64,000 nt of DNA from Lachnospiraceae bacterium OM04-12BH (GCA_003490145.1 QULQ01000009.1:62001-126000); one strand, 5' to 3'; numbered from the stretch's first letter, positions 8,001-15,960 are shown. Made by a program: numbers and translations. The notes: generated by a model from the sequence alone, not told the origin.

Positions 8001-9280
8001 CTCTTGATGAGAACAAAAAGAGAACCAATGAAGCGATCGCGGATGAGATCGAAAACAGAATTTCAGATATTGTAGAGAGAGAGGAAGCGGAGATCTCCAT
8101 TGAAACCTCAAGCATGGATATGAGTGCCATGGGAGGAAGCGGCATCACAGTACAGATCGAAGGAAGAGAACTGGATACCCTGCAGGAGCTGGCTAAGGAG
8201 GTAGCCGGGATTGTAGAAGGTGTCGAAGGAACCACCGAGGTTTCAGATGGTCTTGAGGAAAGTACCGGGGAGCTGCGGATCATTGTCGACAGAGATAAGG
8301 CAATCGAACATGGATTTACAGTGGCACAGGTATTCCAGCAGATACAGGGTAAGCTTGCAGCAGCTACCAGTGCAACCTCCCTGGAAACCGAGATCCGTGA
8401 TTATGATGTATATGTAAAGAACGCAGAGGATATGACACTTACCAGGGAGCTGGTAAAAGATCTGACACTTGACCGCACAAAGAATGATGGCAGCAAGGAA
8501 ACAGTGAAGCTTTCGGAGATTGCCACCTTTGAAGATACAGAAACATCCATGTCCGTAAACAGACTGAACCAGACCAGATATATTCCGGTAACGGCACAGC
8601 TGGCAGATGGCTATAATATCGGACTTGTTTCTGATGCGGTGGAAAAGGCACTGGAAGATTATGAGCTGCCGGATGGTTATACCATTGAAATGACTGGTGA
8701 AAATGAAACGATCACAGATGCCATGCAGCAGTTATATCTGATGCTGATCCTTGCACTGATCTTCATGTATCTGATCATGGTAGCACAGTTCCAGTCACTG
8801 TTGTCACCGTTTATCATCATGTTCACCATTCCACTGGCATTTACCGGTGGTTTCCTTGGACTGCTGATCAGCGGAAGCGAAGTCAGTGTGATCGCACTGA
8901 TCGGCTTTGTTATGCTGTCAGGTATCATCGTAAATAATGGTATCGTGCTGGTAGATTACATCAACCAGCTCCGTGCACAGGGTATGGAAAAGAAAGAGGC
9001 GATCATGACAGCGGGAAGAACCAGAATGCGTCCGGTACTGATGACAGCCATGACCACGATACTGGCTCTTTCCACCATGGTATTCAGTCATGATATGGGA
9101 GCGGATATGTCAAGGCCGATGTCAGTGGTAACCATTGGCGGACTGACTTATGGCACATTACTTACCCTGATCGTGATCCCCTGTATTTATGATGTTTTCT
9201 CGAGAGGAAAAGAGAGGGGAAAGCGTGGCAGAAAGAAATTGTTTCTGAAAGAAGGAAAAAAGGAGCAGGCTGATGAATAA
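5060..9280 (+). CDS. RND-superfamily efflux pump, HAE1/SwrC type, with long coiled-coil insertion
   Basis: 1406 residues, longer than the 1030-1060 usual for AcrB or SwrC. The fold is recognisable: membrane segment 1 at 12-30, porter domain, a block of membrane segments around 690-890, a second porter domain and a final membrane block at about 1225-1390. TM4 carries GVGMLVDNSIVVIENI and TM10 carries SGIIVNNGIVLVDY. The first Asp of the AcrB Asp pair is kept while the second Asp and the TM10 Lys are Asn, as I recall for SwrC-type pumps. Residues about 205-550 are an extra heptad-rich coiled coil (repeats such as LADGKAEL and LNDSQEELDK). No membrane-fusion protein is encoded nearby. Substrate unknown. 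The TetR gene overlaps its 3' end by eight bases. Confidence 0.9.
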   Translation: MLGKFSVKKPYTVLVAVVLVIVLGVVSMMKMSTDLLPNISLPYVIVMTTYPGASPETVEMTVTQPVEGSMATVSNIESISSVSSENYSMVILEFAQSADMNAVSLEIRENLDQIKSYWSDDIGNPIIMKLNPDMLPVMIAAVGGEGMTNAEVTDITQNTVIPDLESIEGVASASATGLIEESVNVIIRQDKIDEINEQVFGSIDEELKDAEQQLADGRQEIYDGQEKLNDSRADLDESRQQLNDSQEELDKNKKELEDSRQKLADGKAELAENKTKLEEGKNELSSKKSESTEKLAQAEKELLTAKADLEASKVHITSQITTVKSLEDGIKKAKDGVSQIDTVLTGIVGLKATVPTSGNINAETAEQINTLAASMGVSCDLTENSSAAEASTALTAIETAATQQKTATQTTITNMEASLNANTGGLGAEAYIASMQSVLSEIEGNIAKLDSGLTELYKGNLTAAIEFANAQTTISLGEMQITTAEAQIEASEKQLESGQKQIESGQEQIDSGWEQLKEGEEQLNESAKKLQDSLKQLAESEEDLEENRQNAYDQADMNGILTVSTVKSLLAAQNFSMPAGYVTEDGVDYLVRVGDKPEDVEALKKMPIMNTEMDGVDIIYLEDVADVFMTDNSADIYTNVNGNPGVMLTIQKQTGYSTGDVSDRIKEKFKDLQEENEKLTLITLMDQGIYIDLVMDSIINNVLVGALLAILILILFLKDIRPTMVVAVSIPISLITAIVCMYFSGVTLNVISLSGLALGVGMLVDNSIVVIENIYRLRREGYSAKEAAIQGAGEVAGAILASTLTTVCVFLPIVFTEGITRQLFVDMGLTIAYSLLASLVVALTVVPAMASGVLSRVTPKEDGRFFGGLIKAYEKVLALALKTKPVVFLLVLVLLVGSAAAAFAKGTAFMPDMDSTQISMTVTLPKDTPLSHTGEVTDEILYKIAEIDEVVDIGAMANASSLTMLTGNGNSSTNETAVYISLDENKKRTNEAIADEIENRISDIVEREEAEISIETSSMDMSAMGGSGITVQIEGRELDTLQELAKEVAGIVEGVEGTTEVSDGLEESTGELRIIVDRDKAIEHGFTVAQVFQQIQGKLAAATSATSLETEIRDYDVYVKNAEDMTLTRELVKDLTLDRTKNDGSKETVKLSEIATFEDTETSMSVNRLNQTRYIPVTAQLADGYNIGLVSDAVEKALEDYELPDGYTIEMTGENETITDAMQQLYLMLILALIFMYLIMVAQFQSLLSPFIIMFTIPLAFTGGFLGLLISGSEVSVIALIGFVMLSGIIVNNGIVLVDYINQLRAQGMEKKEAIMTAGRTRMRPVLMTAMTTILALSTMVFSHDMGADMSRPMSVVTIGGLTYGTLLTLIVIPCIYDVFSRGKERGKRGRKKLFLKEGKKEQADE

Positions 9281-9965
9281 AGAAACACCTACTGTAAAGG
9301 AAAAAGCTATATATCAGGCGGTCGTTGATCTGTTTATGGAGGGGGCAGATCTTTCAGAACTGACTGTTTCAGAGATCACAGCAAAGGCGGGAATTGGAAA
9401 GGGAACAGCCTACGGTTACTTTTCAGATAAGGAAGATATGATCGCCAGATCCATCTGCTACAACGTAGATCAGTATTGTCACTGGATCTATCAGGGGATC
9501 ACAGAACAGAAAACATTGTATGAAAAAATAGATTTTCTTCTTGGGAAAATGGAAAAGGAGATCAGTAAGGCAGACTGTCTGATGCGGCTTGCCAATACCA
9601 TGAGCATGGATTCTGTTATTGGAAAGAGGATCCGGCAGCAGGAAGTGGAAAATAACAGTAAAAATCCGCCATTAGAGCTTTTGGAGGCAGTATTTGAAGC
9701 AGAGCATTTCACACCGCCGCTTTCGGAAGAAATGCTGCAGTTCCTCGCAAGGAATGCTCTTTCCAGAATCTTCTGTTATGGGATGATGCTCAGTAATAAC
9801 AGTGTCAGAGCGCAGAAGATGGCAACAGCGCAGAAGATGGCACCGGCGCAGAAGACGGTAGCAGAGCAGGAGGCAGAAATGCAGGCTATGCACAGGCTGG
9901 TCTGCATGGGCATCTGCAGTGATGCAGATGCCGTCAGACACTGGCTTTCTTCAGAGAGAGTCTGA
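9273..9965 (+). CDS. TetR/AcrR-family repressor, likely regulator of the RND pump
   Basis: 230 residues. The N-terminal helix-turn-helix (residues 10-57) has the TetR signature LTVSEITAKAGIGKGTAYGYFSDKEDMI; the rest is the helical ligand-binding and dimer domain. Residues about 187-203 are a short repeat (QKMATAQKMAPAQKTV) coded by near-identical 18-bp DNA units, probably a recent local expansion in a loop. The start overlaps the pump gene, so both are made from one mRNA. The palindrome at 4997-5020 is the probable binding site, giving a self-limiting, ligand-inducible efflux operon. The ligand cannot be predicted. Confidence 0.88.
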   Translation: MNKETPTVKEKAIYQAVVDLFMEGADLSELTVSEITAKAGIGKGTAYGYFSDKEDMIARSICYNVDQYCHWIYQGITEQKTLYEKIDFLLGKMEKEISKADCLMRLANTMSMDSVIGKRIRQQEVENNSKNPPLELLEAVFEAEHFTPPLSEEMLQFLARNALSRIFCYGMMLSNNSVRAQKMATAQKMAPAQKTVAEQEAEMQAMHRLVCMGICSDADAVRHWLSSERV

Positions 9966-10000
9966 CAGGCATTTTCCTGTGCAGATTTTTTAAAAAGTTA

Positions 10001-10071
10001 TTGACATCTAATGGTGATTAGCATATACTAACTACCGAAGACGGGATAATGATTCTCATTAACAAAGGAGG
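10001..10071 (+). promoter_or_regulatory. Promoter and Fur box of the feo operon
   Basis: TTGACA (10001-10006) and TATACT (10024-10029) are spaced by 17 bases. GATAATGATTCTCATTAAC at 10045-10063 closely fits the 19-bp Fur box (GATAATGATAATCATTATC), just downstream of the start site. AAAGGAGG at 10064-10071 is the ribosome-binding site of the first feoA. Iron-loaded Fur binding here should repress ferrous iron uptake. Confidence 0.88.
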
Positions 10072-10076
10072 ATGGT

Positions 10077-10289
10077 ATGATGCCTTTATCAATGATGGAA
10101 GCCGGGGAACCGAATGTGATCAAAAAGGTCGGCGGCAAGGAGGAAACAAGACGTTTCCTGGAGAATCTTGGTTTTGTGGTCGGTGGAACAGTAACTGTGA
10201 TATCCGAGACGGATGGAAACATGATCGTGAATGTAAAGGATTCACGTGTTGCGATCGGCAAGGATATGGCAAATAAAATTATGGTTTAG
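10077..10289 (+). CDS. feoA: FeoA-domain protein (first copy)
   Basis: 70 residues forming a single SH3-like FeoA domain, with FLENLGFVVGGTVTVISE and the closing VAIGKDMANKIMV. FeoA is a small cytoplasmic partner of the ferrous iron permease FeoB. ATG 10077 has an ideal Shine-Dalgarno; ATG 10080 is also possible. It is the first gene of a four-gene operon behind a Fur box. Two separate feoA genes before feoB is common in Clostridia, and the two copies here are clearly diverged. Confidence 0.88.
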   Translation: MMPLSMMEAGEPNVIKKVGGKEETRRFLENLGFVVGGTVTVISETDGNMIVNVKDSRVAIGKDMANKIMV

Positions 10290-10302
10290 AAAAGGAGCTG
10301 CT

Positions 10303-10524
10303 ATGAAAACATTAAAAGAAGTTGCCTGTGGGCAGACTGTCAAGGTGACAAAGCTGACAGGAGAAGGCCCTGTGAAGAGACGTATCATGGATATGGGAAT
10401 CACAAAGGGTGTAGAGATTTATGTAAGGAAAGTAGCACCTCTTGGTGATCCGGTTGAGGTCACCGTAAGAGGATATGAATTATCCTTGCGTAAAGCAGAT
10501 GCCGAAATGATCCAGGTGGAGTAG
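10303..10524 (+). CDS. feoA: FeoA-domain protein (second copy)
   Basis: 73 residues, one FeoA domain: RRIMDMGITKGVEIYVRKVAPLGDPVEVTVRGYELSLRKADAEMI. The motif GDPVEV.VRGYELSLR is closer to classical FeoA than the first copy. AAAGGAGCTGCT precedes ATG 10303, 13 bases after the first feoA stops. It should assist FeoB at the inner face of the membrane. About 120 bases separate it from feoB; that gap holds short inverted repeats (TTAGTT/AACTAA, TGTACC/GGTACA) of unknown role. Confidence 0.9.
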   Translation: MKTLKEVACGQTVKVTKLTGEGPVKRRIMDMGITKGVEIYVRKVAPLGDPVEVTVRGYELSLRKADAEMIQVE

Positions 10525-10642
10525 GCATTTATTTTTTAACCATGTGTTAGTTAAAACTAATATGTGGAAGTTGAAACAAATCTTAGTATCAAGTGAAGAA
10601 CATTAAATATGTACCATACAGGTACAGGAAAAGAGGAGAGAT

Positions 10643-12814
10643 ATGTCAGTTAAAATCGCATTGGCAGGAAATCCGAACTGTGGTAAGACCACATTGTTCA
10701 ATGCACTGACCGGTTCCAATCAGTTCGTTGGAAACTGGCCCGGTGTAACAGTAGAGAAAAAAGAAGGAAAGCTGAAGGGACACAAGGATGTTACCATCAT
10801 GGACTTACCGGGTATCTATTCCCTGTCCCCTTATACACTGGAGGAGGTTGTAGCAAGAAACTATCTGATCGCTGAAAGACCGGATGCGATCATCAATATC
10901 GTAGATGGTACCAATATTGAAAGAAACCTGTATCTTTCCACACAGATCATGGAGCTTGGAATCCCGGTTGTCATGGCTGTCAATATGATGGATATCGTTG
11001 ATAGGAGTGGCGATAAGGTACATATGGATAAGCTTGGAAAGAAGCTTGGCTGCGAGGTAGTTCCGATCTCCGCCCTGAAGGGAACCGGTATCGAAAAGGC
11101 AGCAGAAAAGGCAGTAGCACTTGCACAGCAGAAACAGGCAACCCCTCATGTCCACAGCTTTGCAAAAGAGGTGGAGGATGTGATCTCAGAAGTAGAAGGC
11201 AGGCTTGGGGCTGATATTGCAGAGGAGCAGAAGAGATTTTTCGCGATCAAGCTTCTGGAGAAGGATGACAAGATCTCAGAGCTGATGAAACAGGTTCCTG
11301 ATGTATCAGCGCAGATCAAAGAGCTTGAAGATAAATTTGATGACGATACAGAAAGTATTATCACAAACGAAAGATATGTATACATTTCCTCTATTATGGG
11401 TGAGTGCGTAACCAAGGCAAACAAGAAAGAGAAGCTGACAACATCTGATAAGATCGATAAGATCGTTACCAACAGGTGGGCAGCACTTCCTATCTTTGCT
11501 GTAGTTATGTTCCTTGTTTATTATGTTTCCGTAACAACCGTTGGTGCATTCCTGACAGACTGGACCAATGATACCCTGTTTGGCGAGTGGATCATTCCCG
11601 GTGCGCAGACACTGTTCGAGAATATCGGATGTGCTGACTGGCTGACAGGACTGATCGTAGATGGTGTGATCTCTGGTGTTGGTGCCGTACTTGGCTTCGT
11701 ACCTCAGATGCTGGTGCTGTTCCTGTTCCTGGCATTCCTGGAATCCTGTGGTTACATGGCTCGTGTTGCATTTATCATGGATCGTATCTTCCGTAAATTC
11801 GGCCTTTCCGGAAAGAGCTTTATCCCTATGCTGATCGGCTCCGGATGTGGTGTTCCCGGTGTCATGGCTTCCCGTACGATCGAGAACGACAGAGACCGCA
11901 AGATGACGATCATGACAACCACATTTGTTCCCTGTGGTGCCAAGCTTCCCATTATTGCCCTGATCGCAGGTGCATTCTTTGATAATGCAGGCTGGGTTTC
12001 ATGGAGTGCATACTTCGTAGGTGTGGCTGCGATCATCTGTTCCGGTATTATTTTAAAGAAGACAAAAATGTTTGCAGGTGATCCGGCACCCTTCGTTATG
12101 GAGCTGCCTGCCTATCACTGGCCTACCGTTGGCAATGTTTTAAGAAGTGTATGGGAGAGAGGCTGGTCCTTCATTAAGAAGGCTGGTACGATCATCCTTC
12201 TTTCCACTATTATTCTCTGGTTCCTGATGAGCTTTGGATGGGTTGATGGAAGCTTTGGCATGCTGGAGGCTGAGCAGCTCGATGCAAGTATCCTCGCTAA
12301 GATTGGTTCTGCGATCGCATGGATCTTTGCTCCTCTTGGCTGGACCCAGGCTGGTGAAGGCTGGAAGATGGCAGTGGCAGCTGTCAGCGGACTGATCGCA
12401 AAGGAAAATGTCGTAGCAACCTTCGGTCTGCTCTTTGGCTTTGCTGAGGTTGCAGAAGATGGCTCAGAAATCTGGGGAAGCCTGGCACAGGTTATGACTC
12501 CTGTTGCAGCGTATGGATTCCTGGTATTTAACCTTCTGTGTGCTCCCTGCTTCGCAGCCATGGGTGCGATCAAGCGTGAGATGAACAATGTCAAATGGTT
12601 CTGGTTTGCAATCGGATATCAGTGCGGACTTGCTTATGTAGCAGCACTTTGCATCTATCAGATCGGTACACTGATCACAACAGGTGCTTTCGGACTGGGA
12701 ACAGTAGTAGCCCTTGTGTTTATAGCAGTGATCCTTTATCTGTTGTTCCGTCCTTATAAGGAAAGCAATTCCTTGTCCTTTAATGGTGAAAAGATTCTGA
12801 AAAACCAGGCATAA
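10643..12814 (+). CDS. feoB: Ferrous iron transport protein B
   Basis: 723 residues. The N-terminal G domain (1-165) shows G1 GNPNCGKT, G3 DLPGIYSLSPYT and G4 VNMMD, followed by the helical GDI-like spacer (to about 275). The membrane part spans about 280-710 in two Gate-type halves, with cysteines in SCGYMARVAF, GSGCGVPGVMASRT and TFVPCGAKLPI, and LLCAPCFAAMGA near the end. FeoB imports Fe(II), driven or gated by nucleotide hydrolysis. The length and domain order are those of a complete single-chain FeoB, and GAGGAGAG precedes the ATG. It is followed 14 bases later by the Fur-like gene. Confidence 0.97.
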   Translation: MSVKIALAGNPNCGKTTLFNALTGSNQFVGNWPGVTVEKKEGKLKGHKDVTIMDLPGIYSLSPYTLEEVVARNYLIAERPDAIINIVDGTNIERNLYLSTQIMELGIPVVMAVNMMDIVDRSGDKVHMDKLGKKLGCEVVPISALKGTGIEKAAEKAVALAQQKQATPHVHSFAKEVEDVISEVEGRLGADIAEEQKRFFAIKLLEKDDKISELMKQVPDVSAQIKELEDKFDDDTESIITNERYVYISSIMGECVTKANKKEKLTTSDKIDKIVTNRWAALPIFAVVMFLVYYVSVTTVGAFLTDWTNDTLFGEWIIPGAQTLFENIGCADWLTGLIVDGVISGVGAVLGFVPQMLVLFLFLAFLESCGYMARVAFIMDRIFRKFGLSGKSFIPMLIGSGCGVPGVMASRTIENDRDRKMTIMTTTFVPCGAKLPIIALIAGAFFDNAGWVSWSAYFVGVAAIICSGIILKKTKMFAGDPAPFVMELPAYHWPTVGNVLRSVWERGWSFIKKAGTIILLSTIILWFLMSFGWVDGSFGMLEAEQLDASILAKIGSAIAWIFAPLGWTQAGEGWKMAVAAVSGLIAKENVVATFGLLFGFAEVAEDGSEIWGSLAQVMTPVAAYGFLVFNLLCAPCFAAMGAIKREMNNVKWFWFAIGYQCGLAYVAALCIYQIGTLITTGAFGLGTVVALVFIAVILYLLFRPYKESNSLSFNGEKILKNQA

Positions 12815-12828
12815 GAAAAGGAGGTTGT

Positions 12829-13161
12829 ATGGTACAGGAAGTAACAAAAGAAATGTCTCAGGAAGCAGAACAGTACCATACCGTTGTGCAACAGAAAGAG
12901 ATGATTGTCCGGAGAATGAAGGAAAGAGGATGTCGGATCACCAAACAGAGAATGATCCTTCTTGATGTGATTCTTGGATCAGAATGCTCCTGCTGTAAGG
13001 AGATCTATTTCAAGGCCTCCAGTCTGGATCCGAAGATCGGAACAGCTACTGTATATCGAATGATCAATACCCTGGAAGAGCTTGGGGCGATCAGCCGTAA
13101 GAATATGTACAGGATCTGCAGCTTTCCGGATTGCGACAAAATAAAAATCCACCGGCAGTGA
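12829..13161 (+). CDS. Short Fur-family regulator of the feo operon
   Basis: 110 residues. The winged helix-turn-helix of Fur is clear (GCRITKQRMILLDVIL, KEIYFKASSLDPKIGTATVYRMINTLEELGAI). Family members are usually 130-150 residues, and here the chain ends soon after the DNA-binding domain (RICSFPDCDKIKIHRQ). It lacks the HHH-containing metal and dimer domain. A CSCC cluster (near 51-54) and two further cysteines could bind metal instead. The ribosome-binding site is AAAGGAGG. Its stop codon lies in the loop of a hairpin that looks like the terminator of the opposite gene, so a 3' truncation is possible; a short natural form is the alternative. It may act on the Fur box at 10045. Confidence 0.75.
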   Translation: MVQEVTKEMSQEAEQYHTVVQQKEMIVRRMKERGCRITKQRMILLDVILGSECSCCKEIYFKASSLDPKIGTATVYRMINTLEELGAISRKNMYRICSFPDCDKIKIHRQ

Positions 13162-13172
13162 CCTGCCGGTGG
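13142..13172 (-). terminator. Terminator of the minus-strand SDR gene, overlapping the end of fur
   Basis: CCACCGGCAG (13149-13158) pairs with CTGCCGGTGG (13163-13172) around a four-base loop. Read on the minus strand it is followed by ATTTTTAT, so it terminates the SDR gene that ends at 13176. On the plus strand it also ends the feo operon, with a poorer T run. Confidence 0.8.
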
Positions 13173-13175
13173 AAA

Positions 13176-13958
13176 TCAATAGAAACGGTAGGAATTTTCC
13201 ATCAGCTTTTTATGGGAGCAAAAACGTGCTATAAAATGGTAAATCTTGTAAAAAAGCCCAGGAGTATAGGAGGCTTCTCCATTTTCTGCATGCTTCAGGA
13301 TATTGGCAGCCAGCCGCTGGTTGTTTGTGACGGGAAGAGGATTCATCCGATAGCTGCGCCTTTCTTTATTGCGGAGTTTCATATCGTCCATATGTCCCGG
13401 ACAGGCAGCCATGATCCGGATGCCATCCCACATCAGCTCATAAAAAATGGAAAGCGAGAAATAATAACAGAACTGCTTGGCGGAGCCAAAGAGACCGTTG
13501 TCATCCAGTGGCACAATGCTGCCGGCAGAGGAGAACATAATGACCACAGACCCGATCATGATATGAGGCTGACAGAGCTTCAAAAGAAGAACGGGGGCTG
13601 TGGCATTAATATTTATAAGAGCTTCTATATCCTGTGCACTGTAATCAGTGAAGTTACCAATAGACTCCTTCGAGATATTGTTGATCATGAGTCTGATATA
13701 GGGATCATAAGTCTTTAAAAGAAGGGAAAAGCTTTTGATCTGCTGCAGATCGGACAGATCCAGAAGGATCATTCTGACCTTTTTCCCCGGAAAGCGGTCC
13801 GCAATGGACTGCATAGCCTCCAGATCTTTATCAATAAGCCAGACCTCTCTGATCAGGCCGTATCTGGAATCAGCATAGATGGCATTCATAAATTCAGGAC
13901 AAAGTCCAGCGGAAGCACCCGTGAACAGGGCAATCCAGCGGCAATATCTGTATTTCAT
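13176..13958 (-). CDS. Degenerate short-chain dehydrogenase/reductase (SDR)
   Basis: About 260 residues with the Rossmann pattern of classical SDRs: TGASAGLC near the N-terminus, then VWLIDKD, LLDLSD and MINNIS. The active site is altered. The Ser of FSSAGS is present and the Lys is present, but the catalytic Tyr of Y-x3-K is Phe (LFGSAK, exactly 13 residues after the Ser), and the last Gly of TGxxxGxG is Cys. Normal dehydrogenase activity is therefore doubtful; it may bind nucleotide only. ATG 13958 is chosen because GGAGAA precedes it; ATG 13991 would add 11 residues without a good ribosome-binding site. It is a stand-alone gene convergent with the feo operon. Confidence 0.75.
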   Translation of the reverse strand: MKYRYCRWIALFTGASAGLCPEFMNAIYADSRYGLIREVWLIDKDLEAMQSIADRFPGKKVRMILLDLSDLQQIKSFSLLLKTYDPYIRLMINNISKESIGNFTDYSAQDIEALININATAPVLLLKLCQPHIMIGSVVIMFSSAGSIVPLDDNGLFGSAKQFCYYFSLSIFYELMWDGIRIMAACPGHMDDMKLRNKERRSYRMNPLPVTNNQRLAANILKHAENGEASYTPGLFYKIYHFIARFCSHKKLMENSYRFY

Positions 13959-13991
13959 AATTTTCTCCATAATCGTGAATATATTATTCAT

Positions 13992-14292
13992 ACAATATGT
14001 ATCGAAAAATACAAATCAGTACAATGCGATAATAACATAAAAAATACATGTTTGTACATAGATAATTCCCATATTCAAAAAAAATTAAATTATTGAAATA
14101 AACTATCTTTACAAATTGATTTTTGAAGCTGAGGATTAAACAGGTGAGCTGGAACTCAGATTTCCATTCCAGCCAATCTTCAATTCATTATGTATAAATA
14201 TAATGAATTGAGATAAAATAATTAAAAAATACAATAATTTTGCTTGAATTTCGATTAGAACGTGGATATAATGATAGTGGAGGTGCAAATAA
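13992..14292. other. AT-rich intergenic stretch with an 11-bp inverted repeat
   Basis: No gene is seen in these 300 bases. They contain the minus-strand promoter of the SDR gene and the plus-strand promoter of the AAA ATPase, with TATAAT about 20 bases before its start. At 14181-14210, CAATTCATTAT and ATAATGAATTG form a perfect 11-bp inverted repeat with an eight-base loop, which could be an operator. Base composition drops sharply here, marking the edge of the accessory patch. Confidence 0.5.
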
Positions 14293-15591
14293 ATGTTGAT
14301 AGAATTTCGATTTAAGAATTATAGATCATTTAGGGATGAAGCTGTTCTTTCTATGGAAGCAATTGGATTGGGTTCTTTTAAAAACAGTTTGATTCAATGT
14401 AATAATATGAAATTGTTGCCAGGGGTTGCTATCTATGGAAAAAATGGTGGTGGTAAGAGCAATGTAATCAGAGCATTTTGGTTGGGTGTTCAATTCATCA
14501 GAAATGCGCAGAGAATGCAACATGAAAAGTCTACTGTTCCAGTCGTACCATTTGCGCTTAATGATTATTCTGCGAAAGAACCAACAGAGTTTGAATTTGA
14601 TTATATTATTGACGGAGTAAAGTATTGGTATTCCTTTGCGGCAACAAAAGAGAAAATAGTAAAAGAATCTTTGTACCATGCACCTAAGGGACAAAAAGCC
14701 CAAGTGTTTGTAAGAAACGGACAGGATTTTTCATTCACAGAGGATAAAGCAAAGAGAAAACTCATAAGTGAAACTGTAGCAGAAAATCAATTGTTCTTTT
14801 CTGTAGCATGTACAATGAATGATGCTGTATGTGTGAATGCTATGCGCTGGTTTAGAGAGGATATCTTTTTCTCTAGAGATTATACAGATATACCAAGACA
14901 GTTATTAGAATATTATGATGACAGTAATATGCTAAAAGCTATTTCGGACTACGCAAAGACTGCAGATTTTGGTATTGAAGAAATGCAGTTTGAAGTAGAA
15001 AACAAAGAAATTAGAAACGACCTAGAGTTTCCTGACGATATTCCCGAAGGAATGAGGGTGGCTTTAACCTCTTTTATTCACGCTTTGTCGGAGACATCAA
15101 ACAATTCTGAAAGCAAATTAAAAATGAGTCAGGTAAAAGCGAAATCAAAGCACAAAGGCATTAATGCAGAGGGTGAGAGTAAATTGTATTCATTAGAATT
15201 AGAGGATGAATCAGATGGCACAAGAAAGCTTATGTCAATTGCCCCGGCGATAGAAGCTGTACTAAACAAGGGTGGAATTCTTTTGGTAGACGAATTGGAA
15301 AGAGAGTTACATCCTATGCTTGTTAACTACATTGTTGCAAAGTTTCAAAGTAAAAAAAGCAATCCAAATAGTGCACAAATCATTTTTACAACTCATAACA
15401 CAGAGCTGATGAATCTGGAGATTATGAGAAAAGATCAGATCTATTTCGCAGATAAAAGCAGAACAGATGGCTCGTCCGAGCTTTATAGCGTGACAGATTT
15501 TTCTACAAAAACAGCTGATAACATACGAAAAGGATATTTGGTCGGAAAATATGGTGCCACTCCTAATTTGGAAATTGAGGAGGTGGAATAA
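14293..15591 (+). CDS. AAA15-family ATPase, RloA/AbiL type (anti-phage)
   Basis: 432 residues, a complete SMC-like ABC ATPase of the AAA15/21 group. MLIEFRFKNYRSFRDEAVLSM opens the fold, Walker A is GKNGGGKS (about 49-56), a signature-like LEDESDGTRKL is near 300, Walker B is GGILLVDELERELHP, and FTTHNTE is the H-loop. The family pairs with a TOPRIM or RloB effector in phage-defence operons (RloAB, AbiL, the AriA/AriB logic of PARIS). The next gene overlaps by one base (TAATG) and starts like RloB but is truncated, so the effector is missing here. Codon use is much more AT-rich than in the feo operon, consistent with transfer. Confidence 0.85.
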   Translation: MLIEFRFKNYRSFRDEAVLSMEAIGLGSFKNSLIQCNNMKLLPGVAIYGKNGGGKSNVIRAFWLGVQFIRNAQRMQHEKSTVPVVPFALNDYSAKEPTEFEFDYIIDGVKYWYSFAATKEKIVKESLYHAPKGQKAQVFVRNGQDFSFTEDKAKRKLISETVAENQLFFSVACTMNDAVCVNAMRWFREDIFFSRDYTDIPRQLLEYYDDSNMLKAISDYAKTADFGIEEMQFEVENKEIRNDLEFPDDIPEGMRVALTSFIHALSETSNNSESKLKMSQVKAKSKHKGINAEGESKLYSLELEDESDGTRKLMSIAPAIEAVLNKGGILLVDELERELHPMLVNYIVAKFQSKKSNPNSAQIIFTTHNTELMNLEIMRKDQIYFADKSRTDGSSELYSVTDFSTKTADNIRKGYLVGKYGATPNLEIEEVE

Positions 15592-15776
15592 TGGTCCGAA
15601 GGAAAGTTGGTAGTAGAGGATCTGGTAAGGCGGTTATTAGAGTATTTTGTGAAGGTGAAAGTGAGCAGGCATATACCGAATTTTTGAAGAAGAGATTTAG
15701 TGATGTAGAAGAGATTGAAATTCAGAAGAAATTTTATTATTTACAGAAAGAAGACAAAGAAAATAAAGATTTTTAG
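15591..15776 (+). pseudogene. N-terminal remnant of RloB (TOPRIM-like effector)
   Basis: 61 residues starting RRKVGSRGSGKAVIRVFCEGESEQAYTEFLKKRF. The FCEGE(S/K)(E/T) segment with its Glu is the start of the RloB domain, normally about 200 residues. The frame stops at 15774-15776 exactly where a repeated mobile-element sequence begins (from about 15786). The gene was evidently cut by recombination and should be non-functional. Confidence 0.72.
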
Positions 15777-15785
15777 AATACGAGT

Positions 15786-15960
15786 AAAGACAGGCGTGAG
15801 TCGTAAAAATATGACTTGCGTCTTTTTCTTTTTGCAGAAAGCAAGTGAAAAATCCCTGTGAAGTAGTGGCAGATGCCATGCACAGCTCGGGAAAGACTTC
15901 CCTCGCTGTCGGGCTGTCGCCCTATAAAATAGCAAAAAAATTAGCACTCACCTCTTGATA
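15786..15960 (+). repeat. Mosaic repeat A: leader element joined to hsp20-upstream element
   Basis: 15786-15838 (GACAGGCGTGAGTCGTAAAA... CTTTTTGCAG) matches 17680-17732, the leader of the broken replisome-organizer gene. From GAAAG at about 15838 the sequence switches to that found upstream of both hsp20 genes (18121 and 42101: GTGAAAAATCCCTGTGAAGT, then hairpins GGGAA...TTCCC and GGGCTGTCGCCC). About 120 bases of those copies are missing, and only the left half of a CIRCE operator remains (TTAGCACTC at 15941-15949). The switch sits at GAAAG(C/G)AAGTGA, present in both parents, which suggests microhomology recombination. Confidence 0.8.
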
